35,512 bases of DNA from Bacteroidales bacterium (GTDB lineage Bacteria > Bacteroidota > Bacteroidia > Bacteroidales > Tenuifilaceae), in NCBI GenBank assembly GCA_003818205.1, contig RPRQ01000045.1, positions 1-35,512 on the forward strand, in the 5' to 3' direction. The position numbers were made by a program, and so were the translations under genes. This document shows, piece after piece, positions 24,071 to 31,534 of the stretch. Numbering within the stretch: position 1 is the stretch's first letter; each line of letters opens with the position of its first letter. A model generated the notes under the pieces. That model did no database searches. It had not been told where the DNA came from and worked only from the letters and a program-made list of their open reading frames with translations.

Positions 24071-25169
24071 TACTGAACTGAAACTACCATCATACCTAAA
24101 AACCATTATAATATTTATTGGTTTAATTGCATTGTTTGGCTTGCTTTACATCGCAAAGAGCATTGTTGTACCGCTCATTTTTGCAATAATAATTGCTATT
24201 TTACTAAACCCAATTGTTAATTTCTTTGTACGAATAAGAATTAACAGGGTAATCGCTATTATAATTGCTTTAACCATAACTTTTATTGTTATTGCAGCCT
24301 TTGGTGCGCTATTCATTTCTCAGGCAAGCCGTTTTAGCGATTCGTGGCCTATACTAGTTGATAAATTCACCATATTACTCAACGATGCTATCTCTTGGGC
24401 GGCTAGCTCCTTCGACATAAATCCAGTAAAAATTCATGAATGGATTGTAAAAACCAAAAATGAACTTATCAGCTCAAGCGGTGCTGCAATCGGACAAACC
24501 CTTTCGGGTATTGGTAGTGGTTTATTGGTATTGTTATTGGTGCCAGTTTACATTTTTATGATCCTCTTTTATCAACCCCTAATCCTTGATTTTATTCATA
24601 AACTTTTTGGAACAAATCACCAAGATCAGGTGAGGAAAATTGTTAGCCAAACCAAAACGGTTATACAGCACTATCTTGTAGGATTGGTTATCGAATTTAT
24701 AATGGTAGCTGTACTCAATACTGTGGTTCTTTTGATATTTGGTATTGAATATGCCATTCTCCTCGGTATCATTGGTGCTTTACTTAATCTTATTCCATAT
24801 ATCGGAGGAATTGTTGGGGTTGCATTACCAATGATAGTTGCCTTGGTAACCAAAACATCAGCGTGGTATTCTATTTACGTTTTGATCGGATACTATATCG
24901 TCCAGTTAATCGACAATAATTTAATTGTGCCATTAGTTGTTGCCTCAAAAGTGAAGATCAATGCGCTTTTTTCGGTAATAGTGGTAATTGTAGGTAATGT
25001 TATTTGGGGTATCCCAGGTATGTTTCTTTCCATACCATTGCTTGCCATCGTAAAGCTCATCTGCGACAATATTGAATCATTAAAACCTTGGGGGTTTTTA
25101 TTAGGGGATACCATGCCTCCATTATTAAGCATTGAACCAATTCTAAAAAAACTAAAAAAGAAATCATGA
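24057..25169 (+). CDS. AI-2E-family transporter (TqsA/YhhQ-type permease)
   Basis: 370-residue integral membrane protein with about eight helices. It starts at ATG 24057, rather than the upstream open frame at 24006. Family signs: LYIAKSIVVPLIFAIIIAIL near the N-terminus, a soluble middle part, then LLVLLLVPVYIFMILFY, QHYLVGLVIEFIMVAVLNTV, ILLGIIGALLNLIPYIGGIV and the late LVVASKVKINALFSVIVVIV with GIPGMFLSIPLLAIVK. The family includes exporters of AI-2 and Na+/H+ antiporters, so the substrate cannot be predicted. Its stop overlaps the next start by 4 bp (ATGA). Confidence 0.9.
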   Translation: MNAINTELKLPSYLKTIIIFIGLIALFGLLYIAKSIVVPLIFAIIIAILLNPIVNFFVRIRINRVIAIIIALTITFIVIAAFGALFISQASRFSDSWPILVDKFTILLNDAISWAASSFDINPVKIHEWIVKTKNELISSSGAAIGQTLSGIGSGLLVLLLVPVYIFMILFYQPLILDFIHKLFGTNHQDQVRKIVSQTKTVIQHYLVGLVIEFIMVAVLNTVVLLIFGIEYAILLGIIGALLNLIPYIGGIVGVALPMIVALVTKTSAWYSIYVLIGYYIVQLIDNNLIVPLVVASKVKINALFSVIVVIVGNVIWGIPGMFLSIPLLAIVKLICDNIESLKPWGFLLGDTMPPLLSIEPILKKLKKKS

Positions 25170-26212
25170 TAGAGGTTAAAAGAGAAGGCATAATAATTTC
25201 AAAAACCGATTTGGAATTTGAGAACGAAGGCGTACTCAATCCAGCTGTGATTCGCGAGGGGAAAAACGTTCATATTTTTTACAGGGCTGTAAGGAATGGA
25301 AATCATTCAACTATTGGGTATTGCAAACTTGAAGGTCCTCTAACGGTTGTGGAGAGATGGGAAAAGCCTATTATGGTTCCTGATTTTGATTATGAATCGC
25401 AAGGGGTTGAGGATGCTCGAATTGTAAAAATTGAGGATCTATACTACTTAACATATACCGCATACGATGGGATAAACGCTCGGGGAGCACTAGCCATTTC
25501 AAAAGATTTAGTACATTTTGAAAAGCAAGGAATTATAACCCCTGATATAACCTATGCTGAATTTGTATTCCTTGCCGAGTCCTCCGGAAAAGTGAATGAG
25601 AATTATTATCGTAACCAACTTTTTTATTATGAAAAAGCCGATCCCGATAAAAAAATGATTTTATGGGATAAGAATGTGGTTTTCTTCCCTCGAAGAATCA
25701 AAGGCAAATTGGTATTTTTCCATAGAATTAGGCCAGGTATTCAAATCGTTTATATAAAAAGTATAAAGGAGCTCACACACGATTTCTGGAAAAAATACTT
25801 CAATAACTTTCATGAGCATATTGTGCTCGATCCTATTTATAAGCATGAGCTAAACTATGTAGGTAGTGGCTGCCCCCCTATTGAAACAGAACATGGTTGG
25901 CTATTAATCTATCACGGAGTTGAAGAGACAGAAAGGGGCCTTATTTATTCTGCCTGTGCTGCGGCTTTACTCGATCTTGAGAACCCTGCGAGAGTAATTG
26001 CCCGATTGCCAAAACCGCTGTTTTTCCCTGAACTTGAATGGGAATTAAATGGTGATGTAAATAATGTTGTTTTCCCAACAGGTACTGCATTGTTTGGCGA
26101 TACTCTATATATCTATTATGGTGCGGCTGATGAACGAATAGCTTGTGCATCTGTGAGTTTATCCTCTCTGATATCTGAATTATTAAATCATACCGCGAAG
26201 AATGAAAAATAA
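25166..26212 (+). CDS. GH130-family glycoside phosphorylase/hydrolase
   Basis: 348-residue five-bladed propeller enzyme, probably cytoplasmic, without signal peptide. Family signs: GVLNPAVIREGKNVHIFYRA near residue 22, SQGVEDARIVKIEDLYYLTY, WDKNVVFFPRRIKGKLVFFH, GSGCPPIETEHGWLLIYHGV and FPTGTALFGDTLYIYYGAAD. GH130 enzymes act mostly on beta-mannosides, by phosphorolysis or hydrolysis. Its ATG overlaps the stop of the permease gene, and its end overlaps the start of the glycosyltransferase fusion by 11 bp, so production of the two enzymes is coupled. A substrate made or trimmed together with that glycosyltransferase is likely. Confidence 0.9.
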   Translation: MIEVKREGIIISKTDLEFENEGVLNPAVIREGKNVHIFYRAVRNGNHSTIGYCKLEGPLTVVERWEKPIMVPDFDYESQGVEDARIVKIEDLYYLTYTAYDGINARGALAISKDLVHFEKQGIITPDITYAEFVFLAESSGKVNENYYRNQLFYYEKADPDKKMILWDKNVVFFPRRIKGKLVFFHRIRPGIQIVYIKSIKELTHDFWKKYFNNFHEHIVLDPIYKHELNYVGSGCPPIETEHGWLLIYHGVEETERGLIYSACAAALLDLENPARVIARLPKPLFFPELEWELNGDVNNVVFPTGTALFGDTLYIYYGAADERIACASVSLSSLISELLNHTAKNEK

Positions 26213-28628
26213 AACTATTCCTAGTCAGCTCGAAGATGGAAGGCGATATGTAGAATTGTTAAGCAGAGATAGTTACGTATCTCCAAAAATTTCTCAGATA
26301 AAGAGTATTAAAGATACCAAAAAAGGTCAAATCAAAGATTTGACGGAAATTTTATTTATCACCTCATACCCTCCGAGAGAATGTGGAATAGCAACCTATT
26401 CGCAGGATTTGACAAAAGCGCTTAACAATAAATTCAGCAATTCACTATCGATTAAGGTTTGCGCATTGGAATCAGGTATTATGAACTATAATTACCCTGA
26501 GGAAGTTGAGTACACATTAAATACTACAAATGATAGTGAATATGGTGATTTGGCTAAACGAATAAATGCCAATGCTAAAATTAAAATTGTATTAATTCAG
26601 CATGAGTTTGGCTTTTATCGTGGTAAAGAACAACCATTTCTTCATTTTTTGTATGCGCTTTCAAAGCCCATCGTAATCGTTTTTCATACCGTTCTTCCCA
26701 ATCCCGATGAACGGTTAAAAGCTAAAGTAAAAGATATTGTAGCTGCCTGCGAATCAATAATTGTAATGACCAATAGCTCAGCAGAAACATTAATTAACGA
26801 TTATGGATTGTCAAGGGATAAAATATCGGTGATAGCACATGGAACCCATTTGGTTCCTCATTCAGGCGAAGATTTTTTAAAACAAAAATATGGGCTAAAG
26901 GATCGAAAGGTTCTTTCAACATTTGGTCTTCTCAGCTCTGGAAAAAGCCTCGAAACAACCTTGGAGGCACTACCCGCAATCGTTGAGCAGAGCCCCGAAG
27001 TAATATTTCTAATTATTGGTAAAACGCACCCCGAAGTTGTAAAAAACGAGGGGGAGGAATACCGCGAAATGCTTGAGGAAAAAGTTAAACAGCTGGGTCT
27101 CCACGATCATGTAAAGTTTATCAACAGCTATTTAGCATTGCCCGAATTACTTGAGTACTTGCAGCTATCCGATATTTATCTTTTCACTTCAACCGATCCA
27201 AATCAAGCTGTTAGCGGAACTTTTGTGTACGCGATGAGTTGCGCTTGTCCAATTATTTCTACACCGATTCCTCATGCACGCGAAATTTTAACATCGGATA
27301 CAGGTATTCTTTTCGATTTCAAAAACTCTAAACAACTTGCCGATGCTGTTATTCGTTTACTAAGCGATGAACCGTTGCGAAGGAATATCAGCACAAATAC
27401 TTTGCAGAAAATAGTTTCTACCGCTTGGGAGAATTCAGCAGTTGCTCATGCAATGCTTTTCGATAGTATTACTAACGATAATATTTTACTACACTATAAT
27501 ATGCCGTTAATTAACTTGAACCATTTGAAGTTAATGACAACGAAAACAGGTATTATTCAGTTTTCAAAAATCAACCAACCCGATATCAGTACCGGATATA
27601 CCCTAGATGATAATGCTAGAGCACTGGTGGCGATATGTATGTATTTTAAGTTAACCGGCGATGCGGAAAGCCTTACCCTCATAAGTAAGTACCTCCGCTT
27701 TATAAAATTTTGTCAGCAATCGGATGGTGATTTCCTAAACTATGTCGATAGCGACAATCAATTCACCAATCAAAATAAAGATACCAATTTAGACGATGCT
27801 AATGGAAGGGCTATATGGGCTTTAGGGTATTTGATCTCATTGGCAAACATATTACCTGATGAGCTCATTGTTGAAGCAAATATTATATTTAAGGAAGCAA
27901 ATTTTCACATCAGGAAAGTCCATTCTACAAGGGCTATGGCCTTTGCCATAAAAGGGTTGTATTACTATAATAGCACCAAACAATCTGCCGAAAATACATC
28001 ACTCATTAAATTGCTAGCCGATCGATTAGTTCAAATGTATGTGCATGAAGCCAACAATGAATGGGAGTGGTTCGAAGGATATCTCACCTATGCCAACAGC
28101 ATTTTGCCGGAGGCAATGCTATTCGCATGGCTAATAACCGGTGAGGTAACTTATAAAGATATTGCCAAATCATCTTTAAAGTTTTTGATTTCGCAAACAT
28201 TCAATGAAAACGGAATCGAAGTTATTTCTAACAAGAACTGGCTTCGTAAGGGTGAAGTCCGCGAGCCTTTTGGCGAACAACCTATTGATGTTGCTTATAC
28301 TATTATGACCTTAAGCAAATTCTATGAGGTGTTTAAGGATGAGGATTATCGCTCGAAGAGAGAGATAGCATTTAACTGGTTCTTGGGGAAAAATCGATTG
28401 CATCAAATTGTTTACAATCCATGTACTGGCGGTTGCTACGACGGTTTGGAGGAAACTCATGTAAACCTAAACCAGGGTGCTGAATCAACGGTAAGCTACC
28501 TAATGGCGCGATTGATCATGGAGAACGATAACAATGAGTTGAGCGATTCCAAAGATTTTGTAAAAATGCCGCTCCGTCGAATGACCAATAACACGTTGCA
28601 ACCAATCAATTTCGCAAAAATTCATTAA
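26202..28628 (+). CDS. GT4-like glycosyltransferase fused to alpha/alpha-barrel domain
   Basis: 808 residues in two domains. Residues about 48-430 form a GT-B glycosyltransferase: ILFITSYPPRECGIATYSQDL, a donor-domain start STFGLLSSGKSLETTLEALP, and SGTFVYAMSCACPIISTPIP. The usual E-x7-E catalytic pair of GT4 appears as Gln and Tyr here (NQAVSGTFVYAM), which seems to be the pattern of a distinct mannosyltransferase-like subfamily. Residues about 450-800 are an alpha/alpha-toroid-like domain (GYTLDDNARALVAICMYF, LDDANGRAIWALGYLISLAN, WEWFEGYLTYANSILPEAML, NQGAESTVSYLMARLI) resembling glycan-processing barrels. It overlaps the GH130 gene. Together they probably make and remodel a mannose-type glycan or glycoside; product unknown. 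Confidence 0.85.
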   Translation: MKNKTIPSQLEDGRRYVELLSRDSYVSPKISQIKSIKDTKKGQIKDLTEILFITSYPPRECGIATYSQDLTKALNNKFSNSLSIKVCALESGIMNYNYPEEVEYTLNTTNDSEYGDLAKRINANAKIKIVLIQHEFGFYRGKEQPFLHFLYALSKPIVIVFHTVLPNPDERLKAKVKDIVAACESIIVMTNSSAETLINDYGLSRDKISVIAHGTHLVPHSGEDFLKQKYGLKDRKVLSTFGLLSSGKSLETTLEALPAIVEQSPEVIFLIIGKTHPEVVKNEGEEYREMLEEKVKQLGLHDHVKFINSYLALPELLEYLQLSDIYLFTSTDPNQAVSGTFVYAMSCACPIISTPIPHAREILTSDTGILFDFKNSKQLADAVIRLLSDEPLRRNISTNTLQKIVSTAWENSAVAHAMLFDSITNDNILLHYNMPLINLNHLKLMTTKTGIIQFSKINQPDISTGYTLDDNARALVAICMYFKLTGDAESLTLISKYLRFIKFCQQSDGDFLNYVDSDNQFTNQNKDTNLDDANGRAIWALGYLISLANILPDELIVEANIIFKEANFHIRKVHSTRAMAFAIKGLYYYNSTKQSAENTSLIKLLADRLVQMYVHEANNEWEWFEGYLTYANSILPEAMLFAWLITGEVTYKDIAKSSLKFLISQTFNENGIEVISNKNWLRKGEVREPFGEQPIDVAYTIMTLSKFYEVFKDEDYRSKREIAFNWFLGKNRLHQIVYNPCTGGCYDGLEETHVNLNQGAESTVSYLMARLIMENDNNELSDSKDFVKMPLRRMTNNTLQPINFAKIH

Positions 28629-28720
28629 AGAATATTTTAACAAAAAAACATCAATTAAAAACAATTACATTAACAAAACAAAGCAAGGCTTTTAACTAAC
28701 ATCAATTAAATTTAAAAATC

Positions 28721-28912
28721 ATGAGCAAAGGAACAGTGAAATTTTATAATGATTCGAAAGGATTCGGATTCATTAAAGACGAAAAAGACTCAAAGGAATA
28801 CTTTGTGCATTCAACAGGCTTAAAAGATAGTATTAGAGAGAATGACGAGGTTACTTTTGACATTGAGGAAGGAAAAAAAGGGTTAAATGCCGTAAATGTT
28901 AAGCTTGCATAG
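28721..28912 (+). CDS. Cold-shock-domain protein
   Basis: 63-residue CSD protein with both RNA-binding motifs visible: KGFGFIKDE (RNP1) and KEYFVHST (RNP2), starting MSKGTVKFYN. It binds single-stranded RNA or DNA and acts as RNA chaperone. It has a 92-nt AT-rich upstream gap with a direct repeat CATCAATTAAA (about 28648 and 28700), and its own terminator follows, so it is likely transcribed alone as well as possibly by read-through from the glycosyltransferase gene. Confidence 0.95.
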   Translation: MSKGTVKFYNDSKGFGFIKDEKDSKEYFVHSTGLKDSIRENDEVTFDIEEGKKGLNAVNVKLA

Positions 28913-28937
28913 CTATATATGGCCGTTTCTTGCTAAG

Positions 28938-28970
28938 AGCCTTACAGCGATGTGAGGCTTTTTTTAATTT
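28938..28970 (+). terminator. Intrinsic terminator after the cold-shock gene
   Basis: AGCCTTACA (28938-28946) pairs with TGTGAGGCT (28951-28959) with one G-U pair and a GCGA tetraloop, followed by a T7 run. Confidence 0.88.
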
Positions 28971-28987
28971 CACAAACCGTTCAAAAG

Positions 28988-29052
28988 TGTGAATAATGTA
29001 ACTCTTACCGAAAGTTATGTAATGATTATTACGTCAGTTGCGCTCAACTTTG
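28988..29052 (+). promoter_or_regulatory. 21-bp-repeat promoter P5
   Basis: TGTGAATAATGTAAC with half-site TGTAAC (28997-29002), second half-site TGTAAT (29018-29023), 21 bp apart, then 21 nt to CAACTTTG (29045-29052). Predicted start near 29058, 25 nt before the OmpA-type lipoprotein ATG. Confidence 0.8.
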
Positions 29053-29082
29053 TGCAGCTAATTTTCACTAAAAATACAAAAA

Positions 29083-29880
29083 ATGAAAAAACCATTTTAT
29101 TTCCTTGCATTATCATCCATTATTTTGGGTTCGATATTCACTTCGTGCGGGCCGAGTAAAGACCTTATAGCCTCAAGAGCAAATGCCGATAAACTGCAAG
29201 AGGAGAACCGGAGCACCATGAATCAGCTGAATGATTGTCAATTAAATGTGAAAAATCTTAACGCAGAGAAAACGACTCTGAAGAATGAAAATGCGATGAT
29301 TGAGAATGATTTGAAGGTACTTTCAGCCAATTCAAAAATGACCATTGCCGAACAAGCATCACGGTTAAAAAACCTTAATAATCTGATTAAAACGCAGAAT
29401 GATGTTATGGCTAAACTCATGAAATCAATAGTCGATGCGTTGATGAACTATACCACCGAAGAGCTGAGCGTTTACATTAAAGACGGAAACGTTTACGTTT
29501 CGCTCCAAGAAAAATTATTGTTCAAATCGGGGAGCGATGCCATTGACCCAAAGGGCAAAGAGGCACTTAAAACGCTTGCCAATGTAATTAAAAACACCAA
29601 GGATATTAACGTTGTAATTGAGGGTCATACCGATAATGTAGCGATTAAAACAAAGGAGTATGAAGATAATTGGGATCTTAGCACCGCTAGGGCTACTTCC
29701 ATTGTACGTCTTTTAACAAATGACTATGGATTTGATTCAAATCGTATCACTGCATCAGGTAAGGGGCAGTTTCATCCTGTAAAAACGAATGATACCGCTG
29801 AAGGACGTGCGGCCAATCGGAGAATTGAAGTGATATTATCTCCTGACTTAAAAGAGTTATTTTCACTGATGTATCTTTAA
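29083..29880 (+). CDS. OmpA-family peptidoglycan-binding lipoprotein
   Basis: 265 residues. The lipoprotein signal ends at SIFTSC (Cys22). A coiled coil follows over residues 30-110 (ADKLQEENRSTMNQLNDCQL and beyond). The OmpA/MotB-like domain spans about 135-255: LLFKSGSDAIDPKGKEAL, VVIEGHTDN, WDLSTARATSIVRLL and AEGRAANRRIEVIL, which include the conserved Asp and Arg that hold diaminopimelate. It links the outer membrane to the cell wall through a long helical spacer. Driven by promoter P5 and followed by repeat element B. Confidence 0.93.
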   Translation: MKKPFYFLALSSIILGSIFTSCGPSKDLIASRANADKLQEENRSTMNQLNDCQLNVKNLNAEKTTLKNENAMIENDLKVLSANSKMTIAEQASRLKNLNNLIKTQNDVMAKLMKSIVDALMNYTTEELSVYIKDGNVYVSLQEKLLFKSGSDAIDPKGKEALKTLANVIKNTKDINVVIEGHTDNVAIKTKEYEDNWDLSTARATSIVRLLTNDYGFDSNRITASGKGQFHPVKTNDTAEGRAANRRIEVILSPDLKELFSLMYL

Positions 29881-29898
29881 TATTAAATTGGAATATTA

Positions 29899-30121
29899 AA
29901 CTATTCAGCATTAGACGAAATAAAAAATAAAAAAACACAGACCTGCCCGCCGAGCTGAGGCAGGCAGGGAACATAGAGAAGTACAGAGATGATTATTAAA
30001 AAAAATATATTGGTATTGCATGTCATAAACCAGCTTGCCAAGTTGTTTCAAGATTATTTTTCTGTGACTGGTGAAACAATTATTGAAAGAAAACTCTGTG
30101 ATCTCCATGGTGAGTAGTTAT
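29899..30121 (+). repeat. MITE-like element B with 8-bp direct repeats
   Basis: 223-bp non-coding element starting AACTATTCAGCA and ending TGGTGAGTAGTTAT, flanked by GAATATTA at 29891-29898 and 30122-30129. Its ends, the ACAC(A)GA motif near the left, TTATTAAAAAA in the middle and CTCTGTG near the right match element A at 15817. It contains a CCTGCC...GGCAGG hairpin (29942-29967), different in sequence from the one in element A. No gene inside. Confidence 0.8.
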
Positions 30122-30167
30122 GAATATTATTATTCAGTTTGCAGAATTTATTAAATAAAAAACATCG

Positions 30168-30197
30168 CCACGCATCTCAAAAATGCGTGGTTTTTTT
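30168..30197 (+). terminator. Intrinsic terminator
   Basis: CCACGCAT (30168-30175) pairs with ATGCGTGG (30183-30190), 7-nt loop, followed by a T7 run. It probably ends the OmpA-lipoprotein transcript and insulates the next promoter. Confidence 0.9.
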
Positions 30198-30220
30198 ACT
30201 GCTTAATCAAAATAAAAATG

Positions 30221-30285
30221 TGTGAATGATGTAACTCTTATTATGAATTGTGTAATGCTTTCAGCTGTTGGATAAACTAATTTTA
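30221..30285 (+). promoter_or_regulatory. 21-bp-repeat promoter P6
   Basis: TGTGAATGATGTAAC with half-site TGTAAC (30230-30235), second half-site TGTAAT (30251-30256), 21 bp apart, then 21 nt to TAATTTTA (30278-30285). Predicted start near 30291. The half-sites align over a longer stretch here: GAATGATGTAACTCTT and GAATTGTGTAATGCTT. What lies behind it is not a normal gene start but a hairpin-forming sequence. Confidence 0.75.
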
Positions 30286-30290
30286 TTCAA

Positions 30291-30394
30291 TCATTGAAGA
30301 GTTATTAATTGGTTAGGACACCCATGGTATAATTAACAAAATCGAGTTTGCTAACTCAACGAAGTTATGAAATAATATATCATGGGTGTTTTTA
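30291..30394 (+). ncRNA. Candidate small RNA or attenuator behind promoter P6
   Basis: Predicted transcript of about 100 nt. ACACCCATGGTATA (30318-30331) pairs with TATATCATGGGTGT (30376-30389), 14 bp with one G-U pair, and is followed directly by a T-run (30389-30393), the form of an intrinsic terminator. A second hairpin, GAGTT-TGCT-AACTC (30344-30357), sits inside the loop. No start codon with a coding-like frame is present. Either this is a free small RNA of the same regulon, or a leader that limits transcription of the tiny membrane-protein gene that follows. Start and identity are inferred. Confidence 0.55.
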
Positions 30395-30437
30395 TTATTA
30401 ACTGTAAAGATGATAATAACAGGTAACAAAATATTTA

Positions 30438-30539
30438 ATGATGAAAAAAATAATAGTATTAAAAAATTCATTTTTTATAATTGCCGCATTAGTTTTAATG
30501 ATTTGGGCTATTGCAATACTAAGTTTAAAGCCAATATAA
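30438..30539 (+). CDS. 33-residue micro-membrane protein, Lmo0937-like relative
   Basis: MMKKIIVLKNSFFIIAALVL then MIWAIAILSLKPI: one hydrophobic helix containing the AALVLMIWAIA pattern that resembles the first helix of the two Lmo0937-type proteins upstream (AAILILVWAIG). The second helix is absent. It may be a truncated relative or a genuine single-helix protein. It lies 43 bp after the hairpin terminator behind P6. Confidence 0.5.
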   Translation: MMKKIIVLKNSFFIIAALVLMIWAIAILSLKPI

Positions 30540-30647
30540 ATTGCTTTAATGATTAGTGCATGGTCGGAATCTTAACACTATTCGAGTTCATTGCTATAAT
30601 CTGAATGTAATTTGATAACAATTATATATTAAAGAAAGGAAGTTGAA

Positions 30648-31517
30648 ATGAACTATTTGTATTTAATCATTTTTGTAATAATTCTATTTCTCATCGGAAT
30701 TAGAATTGTACGACCAACCCAACGTGGTTTAATTGAAAGGTTAGGGAAGTATCATAATTTCGCTCATCCAGGGTTTCATTGGATAATTCCAGTTATCGAT
30801 AAGATATTTATAGTAAATGTAACTGAACAAATGGTGGATGCTGAACCGCAGGAAATAATTACCAACGATAATTTAAATGCTAGCGTCGATGCTCAGGTTT
30901 ATTTTAGGGTTAAAGCTGATGAGGAAAGCGTTAAAGGATCGATCTACAATGTCAATAACTACCGATGGCAAATCGTAAACCTCGCCCGCACCACGCTTCG
31001 TAATATTATCGGAACGCTAACGCTCAAATCAGCCAATAGCGAACGAGGAAAAATTAATGCCGAACTCTATAAAACGCTGCATAACGAAACCCAGAGCTGG
31101 GGTATCGAAATTGTTCGAACAGAACTAAAGGAGATTGATCCACCCAAAGATGTTCAGGAAACCATGAATAAAGTGGTTAAAGCTGAAAATGAAAAAATTG
31201 CGGCCATTGATTATGCTACAGCGGCAGAAACAGTTGCCGATGGTGTAAAACGTGCAAAAATTAAAGAGGCTGAAGGTTTTAAACAGTCAAAAATATTACA
31301 TGCGGAAGGTGAAGCCGAGGCCATAAGACTGGTGAACGAAGCTGCCGATAAATATTTCGTTGGAAATGCTCAATTACTAAGAAAACTAGAGGCTGTTGAA
31401 GCATCTCTCGAAAAAAATGCAAAAATAGTAATTCCGACAGGAACAGAATTGGTAAACATTATTGGAGAAATGGCAGGAATACTTCCAATAGACACAAAAC
31501 AAAAGGTTGTGAAATAG
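30648..31517 (+). CDS. SPFH/stomatin-like (slipin) membrane protein
   Basis: 289 residues. One N-terminal membrane helix (YLIIFVIILFLIGIRIV), then the SPFH domain: RPTQRGLIERLGKYHNFAHP, GFHWIIPVIDKIFIVNVTEQ, DNLNASVDAQVYFRV, ARTTLRNIIGTLTL and GIEIVRTELKEIDPPKDVQ. A charged helical part rich in Ala and Glu follows (AKIKEAEGFKQSKILHAEGE). These proteins form membrane microdomain scaffolds, often tied to membrane stress. The usual NfeD-type partner is not adjacent. The phosphoketolase gene follows after 17 bp. Confidence 0.92.
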   Translation: MNYLYLIIFVIILFLIGIRIVRPTQRGLIERLGKYHNFAHPGFHWIIPVIDKIFIVNVTEQMVDAEPQEIITNDNLNASVDAQVYFRVKADEESVKGSIYNVNNYRWQIVNLARTTLRNIIGTLTLKSANSERGKINAELYKTLHNETQSWGIEIVRTELKEIDPPKDVQETMNKVVKAENEKIAAIDYATAAETVADGVKRAKIKEAEGFKQSKILHAEGEAEAIRLVNEAADKYFVGNAQLLRKLEAVEASLEKNAKIVIPTGTELVNIIGEMAGILPIDTKQKVVK

Positions 31518-31534
31518 AATAATGATACTGATCT

